Shown here piece by piece: positions 1-14,900 of a DNA stretch of 64,000 nt. The translations under genes were made by a program, and so were the position numbers. The notes beneath the pieces are model-generated. The model saw only the letters and a list, made by a program, of their open reading frames with translations. It was not told the origin of the DNA and searched no databases. This stretch comes from Siphonodentalium dalli (lineage: Eukaryota; Mollusca; Scaphopoda; Gadilida; Siphonodentaliidae): positions 45,216,989 to 45,280,988 of the forward strand of contig CP136064.1 in NCBI GenBank assembly GCA_032622095.1. Direction: 5' to 3'. Within the stretch, counting starts at the first letter, position 1. Every line of letters begins with the position of its first letter.

Positions 1-3000
1 CTATGAAACAACTATCCATCTCATCCATGTACTGTGAAACAACTATCCAACTCATCCTGACACTGTGAAACAACTATCCAACTCATCATGCCACTGTGAA
101 ACAACTATCTATCTCATCCATGTACTGTGAAACAACTATCCAACTCATCCTGCCACTATGAAACAACTATCCAGCTCATCCATGTACTGTGAAACAACTA
201 TCCAACTCATCATGCCACTGTGAAACAACTATCCAGCTCATCCATGCCACTATGAAACAACTATCCAGCTCATCCATGTACTGTGAAACAACTATCCAAC
301 TCATCCTGCCACTATGAAACAACTATCCAGCTCATCCATGTACTGTGAAACAACTATCCAACTCATCCTGCCACTATGAAACAACTATCCAGCTCATCCA
401 TGTACTGTGAAACAACTATCCATCTCATCCTGCCACTGTGAAACAACTATCCATCTCATCCTGCCACTGTGAAACAACTATCCAACTCATCCTGCCACTG
501 TGAAACAACTATCTATCTCATCCATGCCACTGTGAAACAACTATCCAACTCATCCTGCCACTGTGAAACAACTATCCATCTCATCCTGCCACTGTGAAAC
601 AACTATCCAACTCATCCTGCCACTGTGAGATAACTATCCATCTCATCCATGCCACTGTGAAACAACTATCCAACTCATCCATGCCACTGTGAAACAACTA
701 TCCAACTCATCCTGCCACTGTGAAACAACTATCCAACTCATCCTGCCACTGTGAGACAACTATCCAACTCATCCTGCCACTGTGAAACAACTATCCAACT
801 CATCCTGCCACTGTGAAACAACTATCCATCTCATCCTGCCACTGTGAAACAACTATCCAACTCATCCTGCCACTGTGAAACAACTATCCAACTCATCCTG
901 CCACTGTGAAACAACTATCCAACTCATCCTGCCACTGTGAAACAACTATCCAGCTCATCCTGCCACTGTGAAACAACTATCCAACTCATCCTGCCACTGT
1001 GAAACAACTATCCAACTCATCCATGCCACTATGAAACAACTATCCAACTCATCCTGCCACTGTGAAACAACTATCCATCTCATCCTGCCACTGTGAAACA
1101 ACTATCCAACTCATCCTGCCACTGTGAAACAACTATCTATCTCATCCTGCCACTGTGAAACAACTATCCATCTCATCCTGCCACTGTGAAACAACTATCT
1201 ATCTCATCCTGCCACTGTGAAACAACTATCCATCTCATCCTGCCACTGTGAAACAACTATCTATCTCATCCTGCCACTGTGAAACAACTATCCATCTCAT
1301 CCTGCCACTGTGAAACAACTATCCAGTTCATCCATGCTACTGTGAAACAACTATCCAGCCCATCCTGCCACTGTGAAACAACTATACATCTCATCCTGCC
1401 ACTGTGAAACAACTATCCAGTTCATCCATGCCACTGTGAAACAACTATCCAACTCATCCTGCCACTGTGAAACAACTATCCATCTCATCCTGCCACTGTG
1501 AAACAACTATCTATCTCATCCATGCCACTGTGAAACAACTATCCAACTCATCCTGCCACTGTGAAACAACTATCTATCTCATCCTGCCACTGTGAAACAA
1601 CTATCCATCTCATCCTGCCACTGTGAAACAACTATCTATCTCATCCTGCCACTGTGAAACAACTATCCATCTCATCCATGCTACTGTGAAACAACTATCC
1701 AACTCATCCTGCCACTGTGAAACAACTATCCATCTCATCCTGTCACTGTGAAACAACTATCCAACTCATCCTGCCACTATGAAACAACTATCCAGCTCAT
1801 CCTGCCACTATGAAACAACTATCCATCTCATCCAGGCACTGTGAAACAACTATCTATCTCATCCTGCCACTGTGAAACAACTATCTATCTCATCCTGCCA
1901 CTGTGAAACAACTATCCATCTCATCCTGCCACTGTGAAACAACTATCCAACTCATCCTGCCACTGTGAAACAACTATCCAACTCATCCTGCCACTGTGAA
2001 ACAACTATCCAGCCCATCCTGCCACTGTGAAACAACTATCCAACTCATCCTGCCACTGTGAAACAACTATCTATCTCATCCTGCCACTGTGAAACAACTA
2101 TCTATCTCATCCTGCCACTGTGAAACAACTATCCATCTCATCCTGCCACTGTGAAACAACTATCCAACTCATCCTGCCACTGTGAAACAACTATCCAACT
2201 CATCCTGCCACTGTGAAACAACTATCCAACTCATCCTGCCACTGTGAAACAACTATCTATCTCATCCTGCCACTGTGAAACAACTATCTATCTCATCCTG
2301 CCACTGTGAAACAACTATCCAACTCATCCTGCCACTGTGAAACAACTATCCATCTCATCCATGCCACTGTGAAACAACTATCCAACTCATCCTGCCACTG
2401 TGAAACAACTATCTATCTCATCCTGCCACTGTGAAACAACTATCCATCTCATCCTGCCACTGTGAAACAACTATCCAGCCCATCCTGCCACTGTGAAACA
2501 ACTATCCATCTCATCCTGCCACTGTGAAACAACTATCCAGCCCATCCTGCCACTGTGAAACAACTATCCATCTCATCCTGCCACTGTGAAACAACTATCC
2601 AGTTCATCCATGCCACTGTGAAACAACTATCCAACTCATCCTGCCACTGTGAAACAACTATCCATCTCATCCTGCCACTGTGAAACAACTATCCATCTCA
2701 TCCTGCCACTGTGAAACAACTATCCATCTCATCCATGCTACTGTGAAACAACTATCCAGCCCATCCTGCCACTGTGAAACAACTATCCAACTCATCCTGC
2801 CACTGTGAAACAACTATCCATCTCATCCTGCCACTGTGAAACAACTATCCATCTCATCCATGCTACTGTGAAACAACTATCCATCTCATCATGCCACTGT
2901 GAAACAACTATCCATCTCATCCATGCTACTGTGAAACAACTATCCAACTCATCCTGCCACTGTGAAACAACTATCCATCTCATCCTGCCACTGTGAAACA

Positions 3001-5900
3001 ACTATCCAACTCATCCATGCACTGTGAAACAACTATCCATCTCATCCTGCCACTGTGAAACAACTATCCAACTCATCCATGCACTGTGAAACAACTATCC
3101 ATCTCATCCATGCCACTGTGAAACAACTATCCAACTCATCCTGCCACTGTGAAACAACTATCCAGCCCATCCTGCCACTGTGAAACAACTATCCAACTCA
3201 TCCATGCCACTGTGAAACAACTATCCATCTCATCCTGCCACTGTGAAACAACTATCCAACTCATCCTGCCACTGTGAAACAACTATCCAACTCATCCTGC
3301 CACTGTGAAACAACTATCCATCTCATCCTGCCACTGTGAAACAACTATCCATCTCATCCATGCCACTGTGAAACAACTATCCAACTCATCCATGCCACTG
3401 TGAAACAACTATCCAACTCATCCTGCCACTGTGAAACAACTATCCAACTCATCCTGCCACTGTGAAACAACTATCCAGCTCATCCTGCCACTGTGAAACA
3501 ACTATCCAACTCATCCTGCCACTGTGAAACAACTATCCAACTCATCCTGCCACTGTGAAACAACTATCCATCTCATCCTGCCACTGTGAAACAACTATCC
3601 ATCTCATCCTGCCACTGTGAAACAACTATCCAACTCATCCTGCCACTGTGAAACAACTATCCAACTCATCCTGCCACTGTGAAACAACTATCCAACTCAT
3701 CCTGCCACTGTGAAACAACTATCCATCTCATCCTGCCACTGTGAAACAACTATCCAACTCATCCTGCCACTGTGAAACAACTATCCAGCCCATCCTGCCA
3801 CTGTGAAACAACTATCCAGTTCATCCATGCCACTATGAAACAACTATCCATCTCATCCATGCTACTGTGAGACAACTATCCATCTCATCCATGCTACTGT
3901 GAGACAACTATCCATCTCATCCTGCCACTGTGAAACAACTATCCAGCTCATCCATGCTACTGTGAAACAACTATCCATCTCATCCATGCTACTGTGAAAC
4001 AACTATCCAGCTCATCCATGCTACTGTGAAACAACTATCCAGCTCATCCATGCTACTGTGAAACAACTATCCAACTCATCCATGCCACTGTGAATCAACT
4101 ATCCAACTCATCCTGCCACTGTGAAACAACTATCCATCTCATCCTGCCACTGTGAAACAACTATCCAACTCATCCATGCTACTGTGAAACAACTATCCAG
4201 CTCATCCATGCTACTGTGAAACAACTATCCATCTCATCCTGCCACTGTGAAACAACTATCCATCTCATCATGCCACTGTGAAACAACTATCCATCTCATC
4301 CATGCTACTGTGAAACAACTATCCAACTCATCCATGCTACTGTGAAACAACTATCCAACTCATCCATGCTACTGTGAAACAACTATCCATCTCATCCTGC
4401 CACTGTGAAACAACTATCCATCTCATCATGCCACTGTGAAACAACTATCCATCTCATCCATGCTACTGTGAAACAACTATCCATCTCATCCTGCCACTGT
4501 GAAACAACTATCCATCTCATCATGCCACTGTGAAACAACTATCCATCTCATCCTGCCACTGTGAAACAACTATCCATCTCATCATGCCACTGTGAAACAA
4601 CTATCCATCTCATCCATGCCACTGTGAAACAACTATCCATCTCATCATGCCACTGTGAAACAACTATCCATCTCATCATGCCACTATGAAACAACTATCC
4701 ATCTCATCCTGCCACTGTGAAACAACTATCCATCTCATCCTGCCACTGTGAAACAACTATCCATCTCATCCTGCCACTGTGAAACAACTATCCATCTCAT
4801 CCTGCCACTGTGAAACAACTATCCATCTCATCCTGCCACTGTGAAACAACTATCCATCTCATCCTGCCACTGTGAAACAACTATCCAGCTCATCCATGCC
4901 ACTGTGAAACAACTATCCATCTCATCCTGCCACTGTGAAACAACTATCCAACTCATCCATGCACTGTGAAACAACTATCCATCTCATCCATGCACTGTGA
5001 AACAACTATCCATCTCATCCTGCCACTGTGAAACAACTATCCAACTCATCCATGTCACTGTGAAACAACTATCCATCTCATCCTGCCACTGTGAAACAAC
5101 TATCCATCTCATCATGCCACTGTGAAACAACTATCCATCTCATCCTGCCACTGTGAAACAACTATCCAACTCATCCAGGCACTATGAAACAACTATCCAA
5201 CTCATCCTGCCACTGTGAAACAACTATCCATCTCATCATGCCACTGTGAAACAACTATCCATCTCATCCTGCCACTGTGAAACAACTATCCATCTCATCC
5301 TGCCACTGTGAAACAACTATCCATCTCATCATGCCACTGTGAAACAACTATCCATCTCATCCTGCCACTGTGAAACAACTATCCAACTCATCCAGGCACT
5401 ATGAAACAACTATCCAACTCATCCTGCCACTGTGAAACAACTATCCATCTCATCATGCCACTGTGAAACAACTATCCATCTCATCCTGCCACTATGAAAC
5501 AACTATCCAACTCATCCTGCCACTATGAAACAACTATCCAACTCATCCTGCCACTATGAAACAACTATCCATCTCATCCTGCCACTATGAAACAACTATC
5601 CATCTCATCCATGCCACTGTGAAACAACTATCCATCTCATCCTGCCACTGTGAAACAACTATCCATCTCATCCATGCCACTGTGAAACAACTATCCATCT
5701 CATCCTGCCACTGTGAAACAACTATCCATCTCATCCTGCCACTGTGAAACAACTATCTAGCTCATCCATGCCACTGTGAAACAACTATCCATCTCATCCT
5801 GCCACTGTGAAACAACTATCCATCTCATCCATGCCACTGTGAAACAACTATCCAACTCATCCATGTCACTGTGAAACAGCTATCCATCTCATCCATGTCA
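1..5900. repeat. Satellite zone rich in CTGCC-linker units
   Basis: Most units here have the 31-bp CATCCTGCCACTGTG linker, with CATGCTACTGTG units added from about 3840 to 4600. The central variable codon-like position alternates between CAACTC and CATCTC, with many CTATCTATCTC units between about 1100 and 2450. This mixture sets the zone apart from the later zones. The right edge is gradual, so the coordinate is approximate. Confidence 0.7.
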
Positions 5901-8900
5901 CTGTGAAACAACTATCCAACTCATCCATGCACTGTGAAACAACTATCCAGCTCATCCATGCACTGTGAAACAACTATCCATCTCATCCATGCCACTGTGA
6001 AACAACTATCCATCTCATCCATGCTACTGTGAAACAACTATCCAGCTCATCCATGCTACTGTGAAACAACTATCCAGCTCATCCATGCTACTGTGAAACA
6101 ACTATCCATCTCATCCTGCCACTGTGAAACAACTATCTAGCTCATCCATGCACTGTGAAACAACTATCCATCTCATCCTGCCACTGTGAAACAACTATCT
6201 AGCTCATCCATGCCACTGTGAAACAACTATCCATCTCATCCTGCCACTATGAAACAACTATCCATCTCATCCTGCCACTGTGAAACAACTATCCATCTCA
6301 TCCTGCCACTATGAAACAACTATCCATCTCATCCTGCCACTGTGAAACAACTATCCATCTCATCCTGCCACTGTGAAACAACTATCCATCTCATCCTGGC
6401 ACTGTGAAACAACTATCCATCTCATTCATGCCACTGTGAAACAACTATCCAACTCATCCATGCTACTGTGAAACAACTATCCATCTCATCCATGCCACTG
6501 TGAAACAACTATCCATCTCATCCATGCCACTATGAAACAACTATCCATCTCATCCATGCCACTGTGAAACAACTATCCATCTCATCCATGCCACTATGAA
6601 ACAACTATCCATCTCATCCAGGCACTATGAAACAACTATCCATCTCATCCATGGCACTATGAAACAACTATCCATCTCATCCATGCCACTATGAAACAAC
6701 TATCCATCTCATCCAGGCACTATGAAACAACTATCCAGCTCATCCTGCCACTATGAAACAACTATCCATCTCATCCATGGCACTATGAAACAACTATCCA
6801 TCTCATCCTGCCACTGTGAAACAACTATCCATCTCATCCTGCCACTGTGAAACAACTATCCATCTCATCCTGCCACTATGAAACAACTATCCATCTCATC
6901 CTGCCACTGTGAAACAACTATCCATCTCATCCAGGCACTGTGAAACAACTATCCATCTCATCCTGCCACTGTGAAACAACTATCCATCTCATCCTGCCAC
7001 TGTGAAACAACTATCCATCTCATCCTGCCACTGTGAAACAACTATCCATCTCATCCTGCCACTGTGAAACAACTATCCATCTCATCCAGGCACTATGAAA
7101 CAACTATCCAGCTCATCCTGCCACTGTGAAACAACTATCCATCTCATCCTGCCACTGTGAAACAACTATCCATCTCATCCTGCCACTGTGAAACAACTAT
7201 CCATCTCATCCTGCCACTATGAAACAACTATCCATCTCATCCTGCCACTGTGAAACAACTATCCATCTCATCCTGCCACTGTGAAACAACTATCCATCTC
7301 ATCCTGCCACTGTGAAACAACTATCCAACTCATCCATGCCACTGTGAAACAACTATCCATCTCATCCATGCCACTGTGAAACAATTATCCAGCTCATCCA
7401 GGCACTATGAAACAACTATCCATCTCATCCATGCACTGTGAAACAACTATCCAGCTCATCCATGCCACTGTGAAACAACTATCCAGCTCATCCATGCCAC
7501 TGTGAAACAACTATCCATCTCATCCATGCCACTGTGAAACAACTATCCATCTCATCCATTCCACTATGAAACAACTATCCATCTCATCCATGCCACTGTG
7601 AAACAACTATCCAGCTCATCCAGGCACTATGAAACAACTATCCATCTCATCCATGCCACTGTGAAACAACTATCCATCTCATCCATGCCACTATGAAACA
7701 ACTATCCATCTCATCCATGCCACTATGAAACAACTATCCAGCTCATCCATGCCACTGTGAAACAACTATCCATCTCATCCATGCCACTGTGAAACAACTA
7801 TCCATCTCATCCAGGCACTATGAAACAACTATCCAGCTCATCCATGCCACTATGAAACAACTATCCAGCTCATCCATGCCACTGTGAAACAACTATCCAT
7901 CTCATCCAGGCACTATGAAACAACTATCCAGCTCATCCATGCCACTATGAAACAACTATCCATCTCATCCATGCCACTGTGAAACAACTATCCATCTCAT
8001 CCAGGCACTATGAAACAACTATCCATCTCATCCATGCCACTGTGAAGCAACTATCCATCTCATCCATGCCACTATGAAACAACTATCCAGCTCATCCATG
8101 CCACTGTGAAACAACTATCCATCTCATCCATGCACTGTGAATCAACTATCCATCTCATCCATGCACTGTGAAGCAACTATCCATCTCATCCATGCACTGT
8201 GAAACAACTATCCATCTCATCCATGCACTGTGAAGCAACTATCCATCTCATCCATGCACTGTGAATCAACTATCCATCTCATCCATGCCACTGTGAAACA
8301 ACTATCCATCTCATCCATGCACTGTGAAGCAACTATCCATCTCATCCATGCCACTATGAAACAACTATCCAGCTCATCCATGCCACTGTGAAACAACTAT
8401 CCATCTCATCCATGCACTGTGAATCAACTATCCATCTCATCCATGCACTGTGAAGCAACTATCCATCTCATCCATGCACTGTGAAACAACTATCCATCTC
8501 ATCCATGCACTGTGAAGCAACTATCCATCTCATCCATGCACTGTGAATCAACTATCCATCTCATCCATGCCACTGTGAAACAACTATCCATCTCATCCAT
8601 GCACTGTGAAGCAACTATCCATCTCATCCATGCCACTATGAAACAACTATCCAGCTCATCCATGCCACTGTGAAACAACTATCCATCTCATCCATGCACT
8701 GTGAAGCAACTATCCATCTCATCCATGCACTGTGAATCAACTATCCATCTCATCCATGCCACTGTGAAACAACTATCCATCTCATCCATGCACTGTGAAG
8801 CAACTATCCATCTCATCCATGCACTGTGAAACAACTATCCAGCTCATCCATGCCACTGTGAAACAACTATCCAGCTCATCCATGCCACTGTGAAACAACT

Positions 8901-11900
8901 ATCCAGCTCATCCATGCCACTATGAAACAACTATCCATCTCATCCATGCACTGTGAAACAACTATCCATCTCATCCATGCCACTATGAAACAACTATCCA
9001 TCTCATCCATGCCACTGTGAAACAACTATCCATCTCATCCATGCCACTATGAAACAACTATCCATCTCATCCATGCCACTGTGAAACAACTATCCATCTC
9101 ATCCATGCCACTGTGAAACAACTATCCATCTCATCCATGCCACTGTGAAACAACTATCCAACTCATCCATGCCACTGTGAAACAACTATCCATCTCATCC
9201 ATGCCACTGTGAAACAACTATCCATCTCATCCATGCCACTGTGAAACAACTATCCAACTCATCCATGCCACTGTGAAACAACTATCCATCTCATCCATGC
9301 CACTGTGAAACAACTATCCATCTCATCCATGCCACTGTGAAACAACTATCCATCTCATCCATGCCACTATGAAACAACTATCCATCTCATCCATGCACTG
9401 TGAAACAACTATCCATCTCATCCATGCCACTATGAAACAACTATCCATCTCATCCATGCACTGTGAAACAACTATCCAGCTCATCCATGCCACTGTGAAA
9501 CAACTATCCATCTCATCCATGCCACTATGAAACAACTATCCATCTCATCCATGCCACTGTGAAACAACTATCCAGCTCATCCATGCCACTATGAAACAAC
9601 TATCCAGCTCATCCATGCCACTATGAAACAACTATCCAGCTCATCCATGCCACTATGAAACAACTATCCAACTCATCCATGCCACTATGAAACAACTATC
9701 CATCTCATCCATGCCACTATGAAACAACTATCCATCTCATCCATGCCACTGTGAAACAACTATCCAGCTCATCCATGCCACTATGAAACAACTATCCAGC
9801 TCATCCATGCCACTATGAAACAACTATCCATCTCATCCATGCCACTGTGAAACAACTATCCAACTCATCCATGCCACTATGAAACAACTATCCATCTCAT
9901 CCATGCCACTATGAAACAACTATCCATCTCATCCATGCCACTGTGAAACAACTATCCATCTCATCCATGCCACTGTGAAACAACTATCCATCTCATCCAT
10001 GCCACTGTGAAACAACTATCCATCTCATCCATGCCACTATGAAACAACTATCCATCTCATCCATGCACTGTGAAACAACTATCCATCTCATCCATGCCAC
10101 TATGAAACAACTATCCATCTCATCCATGCACTGTGAAACAACTATCCAGCTCATCCATGCCACTGTGAAACAACTATCCAGCTCATCCATGCCACTGTGA
10201 AACAACTATCCATCTCATCCATGCCACTATGAAACAACTATCCAGCTCATCCATGCCACTATGAAACAACTATCCAGCTCATCCATGCCACTATGAAACA
10301 ACTATCCAGCTCATCCATGCCACTATGAAACAACTATCCAACTCATCCATGCCACTGTGAAACAACTATCCATCTCATCCATGCCACTGTGAAACAACTA
10401 TCCAGCTCATCCATGCCACTGTGAAACAACTATCCAACTCATCCATGCACTGTGAAACAACTATCTAGCTCATCCATGCACTGTGAAACAACTATCCAGC
10501 TCATCCATGCCACTGTGAAACAACTATCCAGCTCATCCATGCACTGTGAAACAACTATCCAACTCATCCATGCACTGTGAAACAACTATCTAGCTCATCC
10601 ATGCCACTGTGAAACAACTATCCAACTCATCCATGCCACTGTGAAACAACTATCCATCTCATCCATGCCACTGTGAAACAACTATCCAACTCATCCATGC
10701 CACTGTGAAACAACTATCCAACTCATCCATGCCACTGTGAAACAACTATCCATCTCATCCATGCCACTGTGAAACAACTATCCAGCTCATCCATGCACTA
10801 TGAAACAACTATCCAGCTCATCCATGCCACTGTGAAACAACTATCCAACTCATCCATGCCACTGTGAAACAACTATCCAACTCATCCATGCCACTGTGAA
10901 ACAACTATCCATCTCATCCATGCCACTGTGAAACAACTATCCAACTCATCCATGCCACTGTGAAACAACTATCCAACTCATCCATGCCACTGTGAAACAA
11001 CTATCCATCTCATCCATGCCACTGTGAAACAACTATCCAGCTCATCCATGCACTATGAAACAACTATCCAGCTCATCCATGCCACTATGAAACAACTATC
11101 CATCTCATCCATGCCACTGTGAAGCAACTATCCAGCTCATCCATGCACTGTGAAACAACTATCCATCTCATCCATGCCACTGTGAAGCAACTATCCATCT
11201 CATCCATGCACTGTGAAACAACTATCCAGCTCATCCATGCCACTGTGAAACAACTATCCAACTCATCCATGCCACTGTGAAGCAACTATCCATCTCATCC
11301 ATGCACTGTGAAGCAACTATCCATCTCATCCATGCACTGTGAAACAACTATCCAGCTCATCCATGCCACTGTGAAACAACTATCCAGCTCATCCATGCCA
11401 CTGTGAAACAACTATCCAGCTCATCCATGCCACTATGAAACAACTATCCATCTCATCCATGCACTGTGAAACAACTATCCATCTCATCCATGCCACTGTG
11501 AAACAACTATCCATCTCATCCATGCCACTGTGAAACAACTATCCAGCTCATCCATGCCACTGTGAAACAACTATCCATCTCATCCATGCCACTGTGAAAC
11601 AACTATCCAACTCATCCAGGCCACTGTGAAACAACTATCCAGCTCATCCATGCCACTGTGAAACAACTATCCAGCTCATCCATGCCACTGTGAAACAACT
11701 ATCCAGCTCATCCATGCCACTGTGAAACAACTATCTAGCTCATCCATGCCACTGTGAAACAACTATCTAGCTCATCCATGCCACTGTGAAACAACTATCC
11801 AACTCATCCATGCCACTATGAAACAACTATCCAGCTCATCCATGCACTGTGAAACAACTATCCAGCTCATCCATGCCACTATGAAACAACTATCCAGCTC

Positions 11901-11972
11901 ATCCATGCCACTATGAAACAACTATCCAGCTCATCCATGCCACTATGAAACAACTATCCAGCTCATCCATGC
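5900..11972. repeat. Satellite zone rich in 32-bp CATGCCACT(A/G)TG units
   Basis: The 32-bp unit with CATGCCACT dominates, and many copies carry CACTATG in place of CACTGTG. GAAGC and GAATC variants cluster at about 8040-8820. Local higher-order periods are visible, including one of 282 bp and one of 670 bp: the stretch at 9323-9535 recurs at 9993-10205 with few changes. The left edge is gradual. Confidence 0.7.
8100..8820. repeat. Higher-order repeat of nine units, 282 bp
   Basis: GAATC variants at 8139 and 8263 recur at 8421 and 8545, each 282 bp later, with the GAAGC variants between them in the same order. Because 282 equals six 31-bp plus three 32-bp units, the repeated block is nine units long. 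A partial further copy carries GAATC at 8734. Confidence 0.8.
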
Positions 11973-14900
11973 ACTGTGAAACAACTATCTAGCTCATCCA
12001 TGCCACTATGAAACAACTATCCAGCTCATCCATGCACTGTGAAACAACTATCCAGCTCATCCATGCCACTATGAAACAACTATCCAGCTCATCCATGCCA
12101 CTATGAAACAACTATCCAGCTCATCCATGCCACTATGAAACAACTATCCAGCTCATCCATGCACTGTGAAACAACTATCTAGCTCATCCATGCCACTATG
12201 AAACAACTATCCAGCTCATCCATGCACTGTGAAACAACTATCTAGCTCATCCATGCCACTGTGAAACAACTATCTAGCTCATCCATGCCACTGTGAAACA
12301 ACTATCCAACTCATCCATGCACTGTGAAACAACTATCCAACTCATCCATGCCACTGTGAAACAACTATCCAACTCATCCATGCCACTGTGAAACAACTAT
12401 CCAACTCATCCATGCCACTATGAAACAACTATCCATCTCATCCATGCCACTGTGAAACAACTATCCATCTCATCCATGCACTGTGAAACAACTATCCATC
12501 TCATCCATGCACTGTGAAACAACTATCCATCTCATCCATGCACTGTGAAACAACTGTCCAGCTCATCCATGCACTGTGAAACAACTATCCATCTCATCCT
12601 GCCACTGTGAAACAACTATCCATCTCATCCATGCACTGTGAAACAACTATCCATCTCATCCATGCCACTGTGAAACAACTATCCATCTCATCCTGCCACT
12701 GTGAAACAACTATCCAGCTCATCCATGCACTGTGAAACAACTGTCCAGCTCATCCATGCACTGTGAAACAACTATCCATCTCATCCTGCCACTGTGAAAC
12801 AACTATCCATCTCATCCTGCCACTGTGAAACAACTATCCATCTCATCCTGCCACTGTGAAACAACTATCCATCTCATCCAGGCACTGTGAAACAACTATC
12901 CATCTCATCCTGCCACTGTGAAACAACTATCCATCTCATCCATGCACTGTGAAACAACTATCCATCTCATCCATGCCACTGTGAAACAACTATCCATCTC
13001 ATCCTGCCACTGTGAAACAACTATCCATCTCATCCAGGCACTGTGAAACAACTATCCATCTCATCCATGCCACTGTGAAACAACTATCCATCTCATCCAG
13101 GCACTGTGAAACAACTATCCATCTCATCCATGCCACTGTGAAACAACTATCCATCTCATCCATGCCACTGTGAAACAACTATCCATCTCATCCAGGCACT
13201 GTGAAACAACTATCCATCTCATCCATGCCACTGTGAAACAACTATCCATCTCATCCAGGCACTGTGAAACAACTATCCATCTCATCCAGGCACTGTGAAA
13301 CAACTATCCATCTCATCCATGCCACTGTGAAACAACTATCCATCTCATCCAGGCACTGTGAAACAACTATCCATCTCATCCTGCCACTGAGAAACAACTA
13401 TCCATCTCATCCATGCACTGTGAAACAACTATCCATCTCATCCATGCCACTGTGAAACAACTATCCATCTCATCCTGCCACTGTGAAACAACTATCCATC
13501 TCATCCATGCCACTGTGAAACAACTATCCATCTCATCCATGCCACTGTGAAACAACTATCCATCTCATCCTGCCACTGTGAAACAACTATCCATCTCATC
13601 CTGCCACTGTGAAACAACTATCCATCTCATCCTGCCACTGTGAAACAACTATCCATCTCATCCTGCCACTGTGAAACAACTATCCATCTCATCCTGCCAC
13701 TGTGAAACAACTATCCAGCTCATCCATGCACTGTGAAACAACTATCCATCTCATCCATGCCACTGTGAAACAACTATCCATCTCATCCTGCCACTGTGAA
13801 ACAACTATCCATCTCATCCATGCCACTGTGAAACAACTATCCATCTCATCCATGCCACTGTGAAACAACTATCCATCTCATCCATGCCACTGTGAAACAA
13901 CTATCCATCTCATCCAGGCACTGTGAAACAACTATCCATCTCATCCATGCCACTGTGAAACAACTATCCATCTCATCCATGCCACTGTGAAACAACTATC
14001 CATCTCATCCTGCCACTGTGAAACAACTATCCATCTCATCCATGCCACTGTGAAACAACTATCCATCTCATCCTGCCACTGTGAAACAACTATCCATCTC
14101 ATCCTGCCACTGTGAAACAACTATCCAGCTCATCCTGCCACTGTGAAACAACTATCCATCTCATCCAGGCACTGTGAAACAACTATCCATCTCATCCATG
14201 CCACTGTGAAACAACTATCCATCTCATCCATGCACTGTGAAACAACTATCCATCTCATCCATGCCACTGTGAAACAACTATCCAACTCATCCTGCCACTG
14301 TGAAACAACTATCCATCTCATCCATGCACTGTGAAACAACTATCCATCTCATCCTGCCACTGTGAAACAACTATCCAGCTCATCCTGCCACTGTGAAACA
14401 ACTATCCATCTCATCCATGCCACTGTGAAACAACTATCCATCTCATCCTGCCACTGTGAAACAACTATCCATCTCATCCTGCCACTGTGAAACAACTATC
14501 CAGCTCATCCTGCCACTGTGAAACAACTATCCATCTCATCCATGCCACTGTGAAACAACTATCCATCTCATCCTGCCACTGTGAAACAACTATCCAGCTC
14601 ATCCTGCCACTGTGAAACAACTATCCATCTCATCCATGCCACTGTGAAACAACTATCCATCTCATCCATGCCACTGTGAAACAACTATCCATCTCATCCT
14701 GCCACTGTGAAACAACTATCCATCTCATCCATGCACTGTGAAACAACTATCCAGCTCATCCATGCCACTGTGAAACAACTATCCATCTCATCCTGCCACT
14801 GTGAAACAACTATCCATCTCATCCTGTCACTGTGAAACAACTATCCATCTCATCCATGCCACTGTGAAACAACTATCCATCTCATCCATGCCACTGTGAA